The translations under genes were made by a program, and so were the position numbers. From NCBI RefSeq assembly GCF_000725545.1, contig NZ_JNZP01000018.1, positions 124,001 through 188,000 on the forward strand: a DNA stretch of 64,000 nt, in the 5' to 3' direction. This document shows positions 44,458 to 54,263 of this stretch, in pieces. The notes under the pieces are model-generated. The model was not told the origin of the DNA, searched no databases, and was given only the letters and a program-made list of their open reading frames with translations. Within the stretch, counting starts at the first letter, position 1, and every line of letters begins with the position of its first letter. This DNA comes from Streptomyces exfoliatus. Lineage in GTDB: Bacteria; Actinomycetota; Actinomycetes; Streptomycetales; Streptomycetaceae.

Positions 44458-45239
44458 GCACCCCGGTGATCCACGACCCGACGACCCTTCCGTCGGACGA
44501 CAACGTGAACCCGTACACCTTCTGCGTGGAGCTGAAGGGCTCCCAGTGGTTCCTGCAGAAGGGCAAGATGATCGCCTACTACGGGCGGATCGAGTTCAAC
44601 GGCATCGGGCACGGGCGGCTCGACCGCCTGGTCCGTACGTCCTTCCACTCGCCGCTGCACGCGAGCGACTGGGTCGTCGCGGAGGGCAGCGGGAAGATGC
44701 TGCTCGCGGACCGGGCGTTCGACGTGAACTCGTTCGACCTGGACCAGGGGAACCTGACGATCCGCTCGGGCAACCTCCTCGCCTACGAGCCGACCCTCGC
44801 GCTGAAGCAGTCGATCGTGCCGGGCTTCGTGACGCTGATCGGCACCGGCAAGTTCGTGGCCGCGTCGAACGGACCCGTGGTCTTCATGGAGCCGCCGATG
44901 CGGGTGGACCCGCAGGCGCTGGTCGGCTGGGCGGACTGCCCGTCCCCCTGCCACCATTACGACCACGGCTACATGACGGGCGTGATGGGCGGCGTACGGG
45001 CCCTGACGGGCATCGGCGGCACCTCGGGCGAGGAGCACCAGTTCGAGTTCGTGGGCGCGGGCACGGTCCTGCTCCAGTCGACGGAGCTGATGATGGCGGA
45101 CCGCGCGATCGGCGGCCCGCCGGCCCAGGCGGGCGTCCCGGGCGGTCATGGATCGCACGGTTCAGGCCAGGCGGTCCAGGGCTCGGCACCGCGCCTTCCC
45201 GGCCAGCTGGGAGACCTTCAGCGTCGCTTCGGTCTGTGA
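44454..45239 (+). CDS. AIM24-family protein 3
   Basis: This 261-residue paralogue is longer than the other two. The core is residues 20-220 (FCVELKGSQWFLQKGKMIAYYGRIEF...GEEHQFEFVGAGTVLLQSTELMM). It has an inserted Cys/His patch ADCPSPCHHYDHGYM that could bind metal, and a Gly/Ala/Pro-rich C-terminal tail (about 225-261) not present in the others. GTG overlaps the previous stop (GTGA at 44454-44457). It is the last gene of the triple; the absC gene follows 83 bases later with its own promoter. Confidence 0.87.
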   Translation: MSTPVIHDPTTLPSDDNVNPYTFCVELKGSQWFLQKGKMIAYYGRIEFNGIGHGRLDRLVRTSFHSPLHASDWVVAEGSGKMLLADRAFDVNSFDLDQGNLTIRSGNLLAYEPTLALKQSIVPGFVTLIGTGKFVAASNGPVVFMEPPMRVDPQALVGWADCPSPCHHYDHGYMTGVMGGVRALTGIGGTSGEEHQFEFVGAGTVLLQSTELMMADRAIGGPPAQAGVPGGHGSHGSGQAVQGSAPRLPGQLGDLQRRFGL

Positions 45240-45310
45240 GCGGTAGTCTGCGGAGGGTGACGCCTTCGAACGCGCGCTCCCAGACTTCGTCAAGTATTCA
45301 ACTTCTTAGG

Positions 45311-45316
45311 TAGAAT
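45311..45316 (+). promoter_or_regulatory. -10 box of absC (leaderless)
   Basis: TAGAAT ends 6 bases before the ATG in an AT-rich stretch unusual for this genome. No good -35 is seen, so an activator or a relaxed promoter is possible. Confidence 0.5.
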
Positions 45317-45322
45317 CCATAT

Positions 45323-45805
45323 ATGGAGACCGAGACCGAGACCGCCACCCCGTGGCTCACCGATGGCGAGCAGTGCGCCTGGCGCACCTTCCTGGACGTA
45401 CAGAGAATGCTGACGTACCAGCTGGAGAGGGACCTCCAGCCGTTCGGTCTGACGATGAACGACTACGAGATCCTCGTGAACCTCTCGGAGTCGGCGGAGC
45501 GGCGGCTGCGCATGAGCGACCTGGCCGCGGCCACCCTCCAGTCGAAGAGCCGGCTCTCCCACCAGATCACCCGCATGGAGAACGCCGGGCTCGTCCGGCG
45601 CGAGAACTGCGAGTCCGACCGGCGCGGGCTGTACGCCGTCCTCACCGACGACGGCATGGAGACCATGCGCAAGGTCGCCCCGCACCACGTCGAGTCGGTG
45701 CGCAGGCACTTCATCGACCAGATCGGCGCGGAGGCCCTCGGAGACCTCCACGAGTCCCTGAAGCCGGTCGCGGAGCAGCTCCGCGGACGGCGCGGGAAGC
45801 CGTGA
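45323..45805 (+). CDS. absC: AbsC-like MarR-family regulator
   Basis: This 160-residue winged-helix regulator resembles AbsC, the zinc-responsive MarR protein that affects antibiotic production in S. coelicolor. The DNA-binding block is RLRMSDLAAATLQSKSRLSHQITRMENAGLVRRENCESDRRGLYAVLTDDG. His and Cys residues (HHVESVRRHF; NCESD) could serve in metal binding. The identity rests on similarity as I remember it and on the conserved position between the AIM24 genes and meaB. The ATG is probably leaderless. The gene ends at a strong terminator. Confidence 0.8.
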   Translation: METETETATPWLTDGEQCAWRTFLDVQRMLTYQLERDLQPFGLTMNDYEILVNLSESAERRLRMSDLAAATLQSKSRLSHQITRMENAGLVRRENCESDRRGLYAVLTDDGMETMRKVAPHHVESVRRHFIDQIGAEALGDLHESLKPVAEQLRGRRGKP

Positions 45806-45823
45806 CCTGACAGAGAACGGACG

Positions 45824-45859
45824 AAAGGGCCTCCCCGGCGCACTCCGGGGAGGCCCTTT
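45824..45859. terminator. Bidirectional terminator between absC and meaB
   Basis: A 15-bp perfect stem (AAAGGGCCTCCCCGG and complement) with a 6-base loop is followed by T. It lies between convergent stops. Confidence 0.87.
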
Positions 45860-45869
45860 TCCGTACCGA

Positions 45870-46826
45870 TCAGTTTCCGGTCAGGCTCGCGACCAGTTCG
45901 TCCGAGGCCGCGTACGGGTCGAGGTCGCCGGCCACGATCCGCTCCGCGAGCGCGTCCAGGCGCCGGTCGCCGTGCAGGTCCCCGATCTTCTCGCGCAGGG
46001 CCGTGACCGCGATGGTCTCGACCTCGCGCGCGGCACGGGAGCGGCGGCGCTCCGCCAGGACCCCGTGCTCCTCCATCCACGCGCGGTGCTTCTCCAGGGC
46101 CTCCACGACCTCGTCGATGCCCTCGCCGCGCGCCGCGACCGTCTTGACGATCGGCGGCCGCCAGTCGCCGGGACCGCGCGCCTCGCCCAGGCCCAGCATG
46201 TGGTTGAGCTCTCGGGCGGTGGCGTCCGCGCCGTCCCGGTCGGCCTTGTTCACCACGTACACGTCGCCGATCTCCAGGATGCCCGCCTTCGCGGCCTGGA
46301 TCCCGTCGCCCATGCCCGGCGCGAGGAGGACCACCGAGGTGTCGGCCTGGGAGGCGATCTCGACCTCCGACTGCCCGACGCCGACGGTCTCCACGAGGAT
46401 CACCTCGCAGCCGGCCGCGTCCAGGACGCGGATGGCCTGCGGGGCGGACCAGGCGAGGCCGCCCAGATGGCCGCGGGTCGCCATGGAGCGGATGTAGACG
46501 CCCGGGTCGGAGGCGTGCTCCGACATCCGGACCCGGTCGCCGAGGAGCGCTCCCCCGCTGAACGGCGAGGACGGGTCGACGGCCAGGACGCCGACCCGCT
46601 TGCCCGCCCGCCGGTAGGCGGAGACGAGGGCGGACGTCGACGTCGACTTGCCGACGCCGGGCGAGCCCGTCAGGCCGACCACGTACGCGCCGCCGGTGAG
46701 CGGCGCGAGGGCCGCCATCACCTCGCGCAGCTGGGGGGACGCCCCCTCCACGAGCGAGATCAGCCGGGCCACGGCCCGTGGCCTGCCCTCCCGTGCCTGG
46801 GCGACGAGTTCGGGGACGTCCACCAT
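45870..46826 (-). CDS. meaB: MeaB GTPase chaperone of B12-dependent acyl-CoA mutase
   Basis: MeaB (G3E GTPase family) protects and reloads adenosylcobalamin-dependent mutases. The 318-residue protein has the P-loop TGSPGVGKST (residues 53-62), VLAVDPSSPFSGGALLGDRVRM, the switch ETVGVGQSEVEI and the base-recognition motif VVNKADRDGA. It follows the thiolase gene by 25 bases on the same strand. The window also holds icmA and the epimerase gene, so its client could be isobutyryl- or methylmalonyl-CoA mutase. Confidence 0.94.
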   Translation of the reverse strand: MVDVPELVAQAREGRPRAVARLISLVEGASPQLREVMAALAPLTGGAYVVGLTGSPGVGKSTSTSALVSAYRRAGKRVGVLAVDPSSPFSGGALLGDRVRMSEHASDPGVYIRSMATRGHLGGLAWSAPQAIRVLDAAGCEVILVETVGVGQSEVEIASQADTSVVLLAPGMGDGIQAAKAGILEIGDVYVVNKADRDGADATARELNHMLGLGEARGPGDWRPPIVKTVAARGEGIDEVVEALEKHRAWMEEHGVLAERRRSRAAREVETIAVTALREKIGDLHGDRRLDALAERIVAGDLDPYAASDELVASLTGN

Positions 46827-46851
46827 CTGCGCTGCTCCTCGGTTGGGTGAC

Positions 46852-48054
46852 TTACTTGCCGGCGACGCGGATGATCAGCGCGTCGCCCTGACCGCCGCCT
46901 CCGCAGAGGGCCGCGGCGCCGATGCCGCCGCCGCGCCGCTTGAGCTCCAGGGCCAGGTGGAGCACCACGCGGGCGCCGGACATGCCGATCGGGTGGCCGA
47001 GGGCGATGGCGCCGCCGTTGACGTTCACCTTCTCGGGGGTAACGCCGAGGTCCTTCATTGACTGGACGGCGACCGCGGCGAAGGCCTCGTTGATCTCGAT
47101 CAGGTCGAGGTCGTCGACCGTCAGGCCGTCCTTCTTCAGGGCGTGCTGGATCGCGTTGGACGGCTGCGACTGGAGCGAGTTGTCCGGTCCCGCCACGTTG
47201 CCGTGGGCGCCGATCTCGGCGATCCACTCGAGGCCCAGCTCCTCGGCCTTGGCCTTGCTCATGACGACGACGGCGGCGGCGCCGTCGGAGATCTGCGAGG
47301 AGGTGCCGGCGGTGATCGTGCCGTCCTTGGCGAAGGCGGGACGGAGCTTGCCGAGGGACTCGGCGGTGGTCTCCGCGCGGATGCCCTCGTCCTTGGAGAA
47401 GACGACCGGCTCGCCCTTGCGCTGCGGGATCTCGACCGGGGTGATCTCGGCCTCGAAGATGCCGTTCTTCTGGGCCGCGGCGGCGCGCTGGTGCGAGAGG
47501 GCGGCGATCTCGTCCTGCTCCGGGCGCTGGATGCCCAGGCGGGTGTTGTGCTTCTCGGTCGACTCGCCCATGGCGATGTTCTCGAAGGCGTCGGTGAGGC
47601 CGTCGTACGCCATCGCGTCGAGCATCTCGATCGCGCCGTACTTGTAGCCCTCGCGGGACTTCGGGAGCAGGTGCGGGGCGTTGGTCATCGACTCCTGGCC
47701 GCCGGCCACGACGATGTCGAACTCGCCGGCACGGATCAGCTGGTCGGCCAGCGCGATGGCGTCCAGACCCGACAGACACACCTTGTTGATGGTCAGCGCG
47801 GGGACGTTCATGGGGATGCCGGCCTTGACGGCGGCCTGGCGGGCGGGGATCTGGCCGGCACCCGCCTGGAGCACCTGGCCCATGATCACGTACTGGACCT
47901 GACGGCCGTCGATGCCGGCCCGGTCGAGGGCCGCCTTGATGGCGAAGCCGCCGAGGTCCGCGCCCGAGAAGGACTTGAGCGAACCGAGCAGGCGACCCAT
48001 GGGCGTGCGGGCGCCCGCGACGATCACTGAGGTGGTACCGGTCGTTCCAGACAT
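46852..48054 (-). CDS. Acetyl-CoA C-acetyltransferase (thiolase)
   Basis: This 400-residue enzyme condenses two acetyl-CoA or cleaves acetoacetyl-CoA. The nucleophile Cys93 is in [12 protein letters not shown], the second active-site block is [27 protein letters not shown], and the C-terminal Cys is in [14 protein letters not shown]. It is upstream of meaB on the same strand. The divergent methylmalonyl-CoA epimerase gene starts 137 bases away. Together these suggest a short-chain acyl-CoA/propionate locus. Confidence 0.94.
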   Translation of the reverse strand: MSGTTGTTSVIVAGARTPMGRLLGSLKSFSGADLGGFAIKAALDRAGIDGRQVQYVIMGQVLQAGAGQIPARQAAVKAGIPMNVPALTINKVCLSGLDAIALADQLIRAGEFDIVVAGGQESMTNAPHLLPKSREGYKYGAIEMLDAMAYDGLTDAFENIAMGESTEKHNTRLGIQRPEQDEIAALSHQRAAAAQKNGIFEAEITPVEIPQRKGEPVVFSKDEGIRAETTAESLGKLRPAFAKDGTITAGTSSQISDGAAAVVVMSKAKAEELGLEWIAEIGAHGNVAGPDNSLQSQPSNAIQHALKKDGLTVDDLDLIEINEAFAAVAVQSMKDLGVTPEKVNVNGGAIALGHPIGMSGARVVLHLALELKRRGGGIGAAALCGGGGQGDALIIRVAGK

Positions 48055-48191
48055 GAGGCACGGCCCCTAGGGATGAGAAGTGAACGAGGGTTTACCGCCA
48101 ATGTACTGAGGGGCGCCGCGCGCGGTCACCGGTCGGCCGGTGTGACGGCGCGCACGTTGCGTAACCACCCTCCCGGCGCTGCACTGGAGGC

Positions 48192-48644
48192 ATGCTGACG
48201 CGAATCGACCACATCGGGATCGCCTGTTTCGACCTGGACAAGACTGTCGAGTTCTACCGTGCGACGTACGGGTTCGAGGTCTTCCACTCCGAGGTCAACG
48301 AGGAGCAGGGCGTCCGCGAGGCCATGCTCAAGATCAACGACACCTCGGACGGCGGGGCCTCCTACCTCCAGCTCCTGGAGCCGACCCGGGAGGACTCGGC
48401 GGTGGGCAAGTGGCTCGCCAAGAACGGCGAGGGCGTGCACCACATCGCCTTCGGGACGGCGGACGTCGACGGGGACGCCGAGGCCATCCGCGGCAAGGGT
48501 GTCCGGGTCCTCTACGACCAGCCCCGGATCGGCTCGATGGGCTCCCGGATCACCTTCCTGCACCCCAAGGACTGCCACGGAGTGCTCACCGAACTGGTCA
48601 CCTCGGCCGAGCCGTCCGCTGACCACTCCTCAGCGGAGCACTGA
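48192..48644 (+). CDS. mce: Methylmalonyl-CoA epimerase
   Basis: This 150-residue VOC-fold metalloenzyme interconverts R and S methylmalonyl-CoA. Expected metal ligands are His7 (TRIDHIGIA), His in EGVHHIAFGTAD and Glu in GVLTELVTS. The ATG has GGAGG almost adjacent, so either a poorly spaced site or leaderless translation applies. It is divergent from the thiolase-meaB pair. Its end overlaps the -35 of the predicted scy promoter. Confidence 0.92.
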   Translation: MLTRIDHIGIACFDLDKTVEFYRATYGFEVFHSEVNEEQGVREAMLKINDTSDGGASYLQLLEPTREDSAVGKWLAKNGEGVHHIAFGTADVDGDAEAIRGKGVRVLYDQPRIGSMGSRITFLHPKDCHGVLTELVTSAEPSADHSSAEH

Positions 48645-48670
48645 CCTCCGGATTCCCGGCCCGGTAGAGT
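48641..48670 (+). promoter_or_regulatory. scy promoter
   Basis: CTGACC (48641-48646) and TAGAGT (48665-48670) have an 18-base spacer, overlapping the end of mce. This predicts a leader of about 150 bases before the scy start, with no gene in it. Confidence 0.6.
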
Positions 48671-48829
48671 GGGCGACTCCGGGCCGGGGCCGGTCGGGGC
48701 CGCTCCGTGCGGCACCGAAGTCGGGATGTCGGGGTCGTCCGATCTGTCACGATCCCCCGGGGGTCCGTCCTCGGCCGTGAGGGCGGTGCTCGTTGGAGTG
48801 TTGCGACCAGGGGACGGATGGACCGCGCA

Positions 48830-51800
48830 GTGCGGGGCTACGAACGCCAGGAGAGCCACCGAGCTGAAGACGACCATCTCGCCAGGTTCGAAGCCGAGAT
48901 GGACCGGCTGAAGACCGAGCGCGAGAAGGCCGTCCAGCACGCCGAGGACCTCGGATACCAGGTCGAGGTCTTGCGCGCCAAGCTCCACGAGGCGCGCCGC
49001 ACCATCGCGTCCCGGCCCGCGTACGACAGCGCGGACATCGGCTACCAGGCCGAGCAGCTGCTGCGGAACGCCCAGGCGCAGGCCGAGCAGCTGCGCCAGG
49101 ACGCCGAGCGCGAGCTGCGCGAGGCCCGCGCCCAGACCCAGCGCATCCTCCAGGAGCACGCCGAGCACCAGGCCCGGCTCCAGGCCGAGCTGCACAACGA
49201 GGCCGTCCAGCGGCGCCAGCAGCTGGACCAGGAGCTCAACGAGCGCCGCCAGACCGTCGAGGCGCACGTCAACGAGAACGTCGCCTGGGCCGAGCAGCTC
49301 CGCGCCCGTACGGAGTCCCAGGCCCGCCGCCTGATGGAGGAGTCCCGCGCGGAGGCCGAGCAGTCGCTCGCCGCCGCCCGCGCCGAGGCCGGCCGCCTCG
49401 CCGAGGAGACCAGCCGTCGGGTCGGCGCCGAGGCCGAAGCGGCCCGCGCCGAGGCCGAAGCGATTCTGCTGCGTGCCCGCAAGGACGCCGAGCGCCTCCT
49501 GAGCGCCGCCTCCAGCCAGGCGCAGGAGGCCACCAGCCACGCCGAGCAGCTCCGCTCGACCACCACCGCGGAGACCGACCAGGCCCGCCGCCAGGCCACC
49601 GAGCTGTCCCGCGCCGCCGAGCAGCGCATGCAGGAGGCCGAGGAGAAGCTCCGGCTCGCCCGCGCCGAGGCCGAGAAGGCCCTCTCCGAGGCCAAGGACG
49701 CCGCCGCCCGCCAGCTCGCCTCCGCCGAGGCGGTCAACGAGCAGCGCACCCGCACCGCCAAGACCGAGATCGCCCGGCTCGTCGGCGAGGCCACCAAGGA
49801 CGCCGAAGCACTCAAGGCCGAGGCCGAGGAGAAGCTCCGCGAGGCGACCGCCCACGCGGAGAAGCTCGTCACCGAGGCCTCCGAGAAGGCCCGTACCGCC
49901 GCCGCGGAGGACTCCGCCGCCGCGCTCGCCAAGGCCGCGCGCAACGCCGAGGAGATCCTCACCAAGGCGTCGGAGGACGCCCGCGAGACCACCCGCAAGG
50001 CCTCGGAGGAGGCCGAGCGGGTCCGCCGCGAGGCCGAGACCGAGGCCGACCGGCTCCGCGCCCAGGCCGAGGAGCAGGCCGACGAACTGCTCGGCTCCGC
50101 CAAGGACGACACCAAGGAGTACCGCGCCAAGACCGTCGAACTCCAGGAGGAGGCACGGCGGCTGCGCGGCGAGGCCGAGCAGCTGCGCGCCGAGGCCATC
50201 GACGAGGGCGAGCGGATCCGCGGCGAGGCCCGCCGCGAGGCCGTCCAGCAGATCGAGGAGGCGGCGAAGACCGCCGAGGAGCTCCTGACCAAGGCGCGTA
50301 CCGACGCCGACGGGCTGCGCACCAAGGCCGGCGCCGAGAGCGAGCGGGTCAAGTCGGAGGCGATGGAGCGCGCCCAGACGCTCCGCACGCAGGCCGAGGA
50401 GACCCTTGAGCGCACCCGCGCCGAGGCCGAGCGGCTGCGCGCCGAGGCCGAGGAGCAGGCCGAGTCGGTCAGGGACGCGGCCGAGAAGGCCGCCGCCGCG
50501 CTGCGCGCGGACGCCGAGCGGGCCGCGGAGGCGCGCCGCGCGGAGGCCGCAGAGGAGCTGACCCGGCTGCACACCGACGCCGAGGCGAAGGTGGCGGCGG
50601 CCGGCGAGGAGCTCACCGACGCGCGGGCCGAGGGCGAGCGGATGCGGCGCGAGGCCGCCGAGGAGACGGAGCGGCTGCGGACCGAGGCCGCGGAGCGCAT
50701 CCGTACCCTCCAGGAGCAGGCGGAGCAGGAGGCCGAGCGGCTGCGCGCCGAGGCCGCGTCGGACGCTTCCACCACCCGTACGGAGGCGGAGACCGCGGCG
50801 GTACGGCTCCGCAAGGAGGCCGCCGACGAGGCCGAGCGTCTCCGGTCGGAGGCCCAGGAGACCGCCGACCGGATGCGGGCCGAGGCCGCCGCGGCCGCCG
50901 AGCGGGTGGCCGCCGAGGCCGCCGAAGCGCTCGCCGCCGCGCAGGAGGAGGCCGTCCGGCGCCGCCGGGAGGCCGAGGAGACCCTCGAGTCGGCCCGTTC
51001 CGAGGCCGGCCGGGAACGCGAGCACGCCCGCGAGCAGTCCGAGGAACTCCTCGCCGCCGCCCGCAAGCGGGTCGAGGACGCGCAGGTCGAGGCGCAGCGC
51101 CTGGTCGAGGAGGCGGACGCGCGGGCGACCGAGGTGGTCACCGCCGCCTCGCGAGCCGCCCAGGAGGTACGGGACTCGGTGGCGGGCCTGCGGGAGCAGG
51201 CCGAGGAGGAGATCGCCGGGCTGCGCAGCGCCGCCGAGCACGCGGCCGAGCGGACGCGTACCGAGGCGCAGGAGGAGGCGGACCGGGTCCGCGCCGACGC
51301 CCACGAGGAGCGGGAGCGGGCCACCGAGGACGCCGGCCGGGTCAGGGCGCGCGCCCACGAGGAGACGGAGGCCGCGAAGGCGCTGGCCGAGCGGACCGTC
51401 ACGGACGCGATCGCCGAGGCGGAGAAGCTGCGGTCGGACACCGCGGAGTACGCCCAGCGGGTACGGACGGAGGCGACGGACTCCCTCGCCTCCGCCGAGC
51501 AGGACGCGGCGCGGACCCGGGCGGACGCCCGGGACGACGCGAACCGGATCCGTTCGGAGGCCGCGGAGCGCGCCGAGTCGCTGGTCGGCGAGGCGCGTGC
51601 GGAGGCGGAGCGGATCGCCGCCGAGGCGGAGCAGGTCCTGGACGAGGCCCGCAAGGCCGCCGACAAGCGGCGCAGCGACGCCGCCGAACAGGCCGACGCG
51701 CTCCTCGCGCAGGCGACGAGCGAGGCCGAGCGGCTCACCGCCGAGGCGGTCGAGCTCATGGACACCGCCGAGCAGGACGCCCAGCGGCTGCGTGCCGAGG

Positions 51801-53129
51801 CCGAACAGGTCAAGGCCGACGGGGAGGCGCACGCTGAGGCGCTGCGGGCCGCGGCACTCGCCGACGGCGAGCAGGTCCTCGACGAGGCCCGCAAGGCCGC
51901 CGACAAGCGGCGCTCCGACGCCGCCGAACAGGCCGACGCGCCCAGCGCCTCCGTGCCGAGGCCGAACAGGTCAAGATCGACGGAGAGGCGCACGCCCAGG
52001 CCCTGCGGGCCGCGGCACTCGCCGACGGCGAGCAGGTCCTCGACGAGGCCCGCAAGGCCGCCGACAAGCGGCGCTCCGACGCCGCCGAACAGGCCGACGC
52101 GCGAACGCCGAGGCCGAGCGCGTCACCCGTGAGGCCGGCGAGCTCGCCGACGCCGTCACGGCGGACGCGCGCGCCGAGGCCGAGTCGACCGTCGGATCCG
52201 CGCGGCAGGACGCCGAGCGGATCCGTACCGAGTCGGAGCGGCTGCGGGCCGACGCGGAGGCGGCGGCCGAGCGGATGCGGTCGGAGGCCCGCGAGGAGGC
52301 GGACCGCACGCTCGACGAGGCGCGCGAGGCCGGCGCCCGGAAGCGTTCCGACGCGGCCGAGCAGGCGGACCAGCTCATCGCCAAGGCCCAGGAGGAGGCG
52401 CTGCGCGCCACCACCGAGGCCGAGACGCAGGCGGACACGATGGTCGGCGCGGCCCGCAAGGAGGCCGAGCGGATCGTCGCCGAGGCGACCGTCGAGGGCA
52501 ACTCACTGGTCGAGAAGGCCCGTACGGACGCGGACGAGCTCCTCGTCGGGGCGCGCGGTGACGCGACGGCCATACGGGACAGGGCCGAGGAGCTGCGCAG
52601 CCGGGTCGAGGGCGAGATCGAGGAGCTGCACGAGCGGGCGCGCCGCGAGAGCGCCGAGCAGATGCGGACGGCGGGCGAACGGGTCGACAACCTCGTGAAG
52701 GCCGCGACGGAGCAGCGCGCCGAGGCCGAGGAGAAGGCCAAGGAGCTGGTCTCCGAGGCGAGTTCGGAGGCGAGCAAGGTCCGTATCGCCGCGGTCCGCA
52801 AGGCGGAGGCGCTCCTCAAGGAGGCCTCGCAGAAGAAGGCCTCGCTCATCGCGGAGGCCGAGGAGATCAAGGCGGAGGCCGAACGCATCAGGGCCGAGGC
52901 GCAGGCGGAGGCCGAGCGGACGGTCGAGGAGGGGCAGCGGGAGCTGGAGGTGCTGGTGCGGCGACGCAAGGACATCAATGCGGAGATCTCCCGTGTCCAG
53001 GACGTCCTGGAGGCGTTGGAGTCTTTCGAGACGCCTTCCGCCGGGACGAAGTCGGCCGGGGCGGTGGGAGCCAAGGCGGGCGCGTCGGCGGGCTCCACTC
53101 GTTCGGGTGGCAAGCCCCAGGACGGCTAG
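48830..53129 (+). pseudogene. scy: Scy polarity coiled-coil protein gene, interrupted by two frameshifts in this sequence
   Basis: Scy is a very long cytoplasmic coiled-coil protein that organises the polarisome with DivIVA and FilP and sets hyphal tip number. The N-terminus (VRGYERQESHRAEDDHLARF, then a short DivIVA-like coil) leads into about 1000 residues of Ala/Glu/Arg-rich repeats. The reading frame shifts near 51940 and again near 52101; three frames joined give about 1430 residues. As written, the first frame stops at 52132 after a non-coiled-coil tail of about 65 residues, and the true C-terminus (EGQRELEVLVRRRKDINAEI, ending GGKPQDG) is in another frame. GTG 48830 is the likely start; ATG 48818 is possible. 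An assembly error in the repeats is at least as likely as a real mutation. Confidence 0.85.
51629..52102 (+). repeat. Tandem 240-bp repeat units within scy
   Basis: Three near-identical copies of a segment encoding EQVLDEARKAADKRRSDAAEQADA begin at 51629, 51869 and 52030. The first spacing is 240 bases (80 codons). The second is 161, short by 79. Copies 2 and 3 are identical over 100 bases (51842-51941 and 52003-52102). Confidence 0.9.
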
Positions 53130-53243
53130 CCACTCAAAAGGCTGGACATTCTCCAGATCAAACGGGCATACGCTCGATGACACGCCGCTTCGGCCCCTAG
53201 GATTCCCTCTAACACCTCACCGGTCTCATTCGACAGGAAACCC

Positions 53244-54179
53244 ATGAGCGACACATCCTCCCCCTTCGGCTTCGAGCTCGTGCGGCGCGGTTACGACCGC
53301 GGTCAGGTGGACGACCGCATTACCAAGCTCGTGTCCGACCGTGACAGTGCTCTGTCCCGCATCACCTCTCTGGAGAAGCGCATCGAGGAACTCCACCTCG
53401 AGACGCAGAACGCCCAGGCGCAGGTCACCGACGCCGAGCCGTCGTACGCGGGACTCGGCGCCCGGGTCGAGAAGATCCTGCGGCTCGCCGAGGAGGAGGC
53501 GAAGGACCTGCGCGAGGAGGCCCGTCGCGCCGCCGAGCAGCACCGCGAGCTGGCCGAGTCGGCCGCCCAGCAGGTGCGCAACGACGCGGAGTCCTTCGCG
53601 GCCGAGCGCAAGTCGAAGGCCGAGGACGAGGGCGTCCGGATCGTCGAGAAGGCGCAGGGCGAGGCCAACACGCTGCGCGCCGAGGCGCAGAAGGACGCGC
53701 AGTCGAAGCGTGAGGAGGCGGACGCCCTCTTCGAGGAGACCCGCGCCAAGGCCGCCCAGGCCGCCGCGGACTTCGAGACCAACCTGGCGAAGCGCCGCGA
53801 GCAGTCGGAGCGGGACCTGGCCTCGCGTCAGGCGAAGGCCGAGAAGCGCCTCGCGGAGATCGAGCACCGCGCCGAGCAGCTCCGCCTGGAGGCCGAGAAG
53901 CTGCGGACGGACGCGGAGCGCCGGGCCCGTCAGACGGTGGAGACCGCGCAGCGCCAGGCCGAGGACATCGTGGCCGACGCGAACGCCAAGGCCGACCGGA
54001 TCCGTTCGGAGTCGGAGCGCGAGCTCGCGGCCCTGACGAACCGCCGCGACTCGATCAACGCCCAGCTGACCAACGTCCGCGAGATGCTGGCGACTCTGAC
54101 CGGTGCCGCGGTGGCGGCGGCCGGCTCCCCGATCGACGACGAGCGCCCGGCGGGCGTTCCTGCCCAGCAGACCCGCTGA
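53244..54179 (+). CDS. filP: FilP intermediate-filament-like protein
   Basis: FilP forms cytoskeletal filaments near hyphal tips and interacts with Scy and DivIVA. The 311-residue length matches known FilP (about 310). It begins with FGFELVRRGYDRGQVDDRI, a DivIVA-like N-terminal motif, followed by nearly continuous coiled coil from about residue 25 to 285 and a short Ala/Pro tail. The ATG follows AGGAA by 5 bases, and a TAGGAT -10 box lies about 40 bases upstream, so it can be expressed independently of scy. Confidence 0.95.
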   Translation: MSDTSSPFGFELVRRGYDRGQVDDRITKLVSDRDSALSRITSLEKRIEELHLETQNAQAQVTDAEPSYAGLGARVEKILRLAEEEAKDLREEARRAAEQHRELAESAAQQVRNDAESFAAERKSKAEDEGVRIVEKAQGEANTLRAEAQKDAQSKREEADALFEETRAKAAQAAADFETNLAKRREQSERDLASRQAKAEKRLAEIEHRAEQLRLEAEKLRTDAERRARQTVETAQRQAEDIVADANAKADRIRSESERELAALTNRRDSINAQLTNVREMLATLTGAAVAAAGSPIDDERPAGVPAQQTR

Positions 54180-54211
54180 CACTCCCGACGGCTCCGCAGC
54201 GTCGCCCGAAG

Positions 54212-54237
54212 CCCCCCGTCACTCCGGTGGCGGGGGG
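54212..54237 (+). terminator. Terminator after filP
   Basis: An 11-bp stem (CCCCCCGTCAC with GTGGCGGGGGG, one G-T pair) and TCCG loop are followed by TTTT. It is close to a classical intrinsic terminator. Confidence 0.85.
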
Positions 54238-54250
54238 TTTTGCGCGCCCT

Positions 54251-54256
54251 TAGGTT
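54251..54256 (+). promoter_or_regulatory. -10 box of the first ABC operon (leaderless)
   Basis: TAGGTT lies 7 bases before the ATG at 54264, directly after the filP terminator. Confidence 0.45.
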
Positions 54257-54263
54257 GGTACGC

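Noticed and set aside
48512..51993. Long minus-strand open frames (about 1000 codons) opposite scy
   Set aside because: They are low-complexity mirror translations of the scy repeats, with no ribosome sites and no domain.
51629..52102. CRISPR-like interpretation of the scy repeats
   Set aside because: The repeats are long, coding and unequally spaced, with no cas genes nearby.
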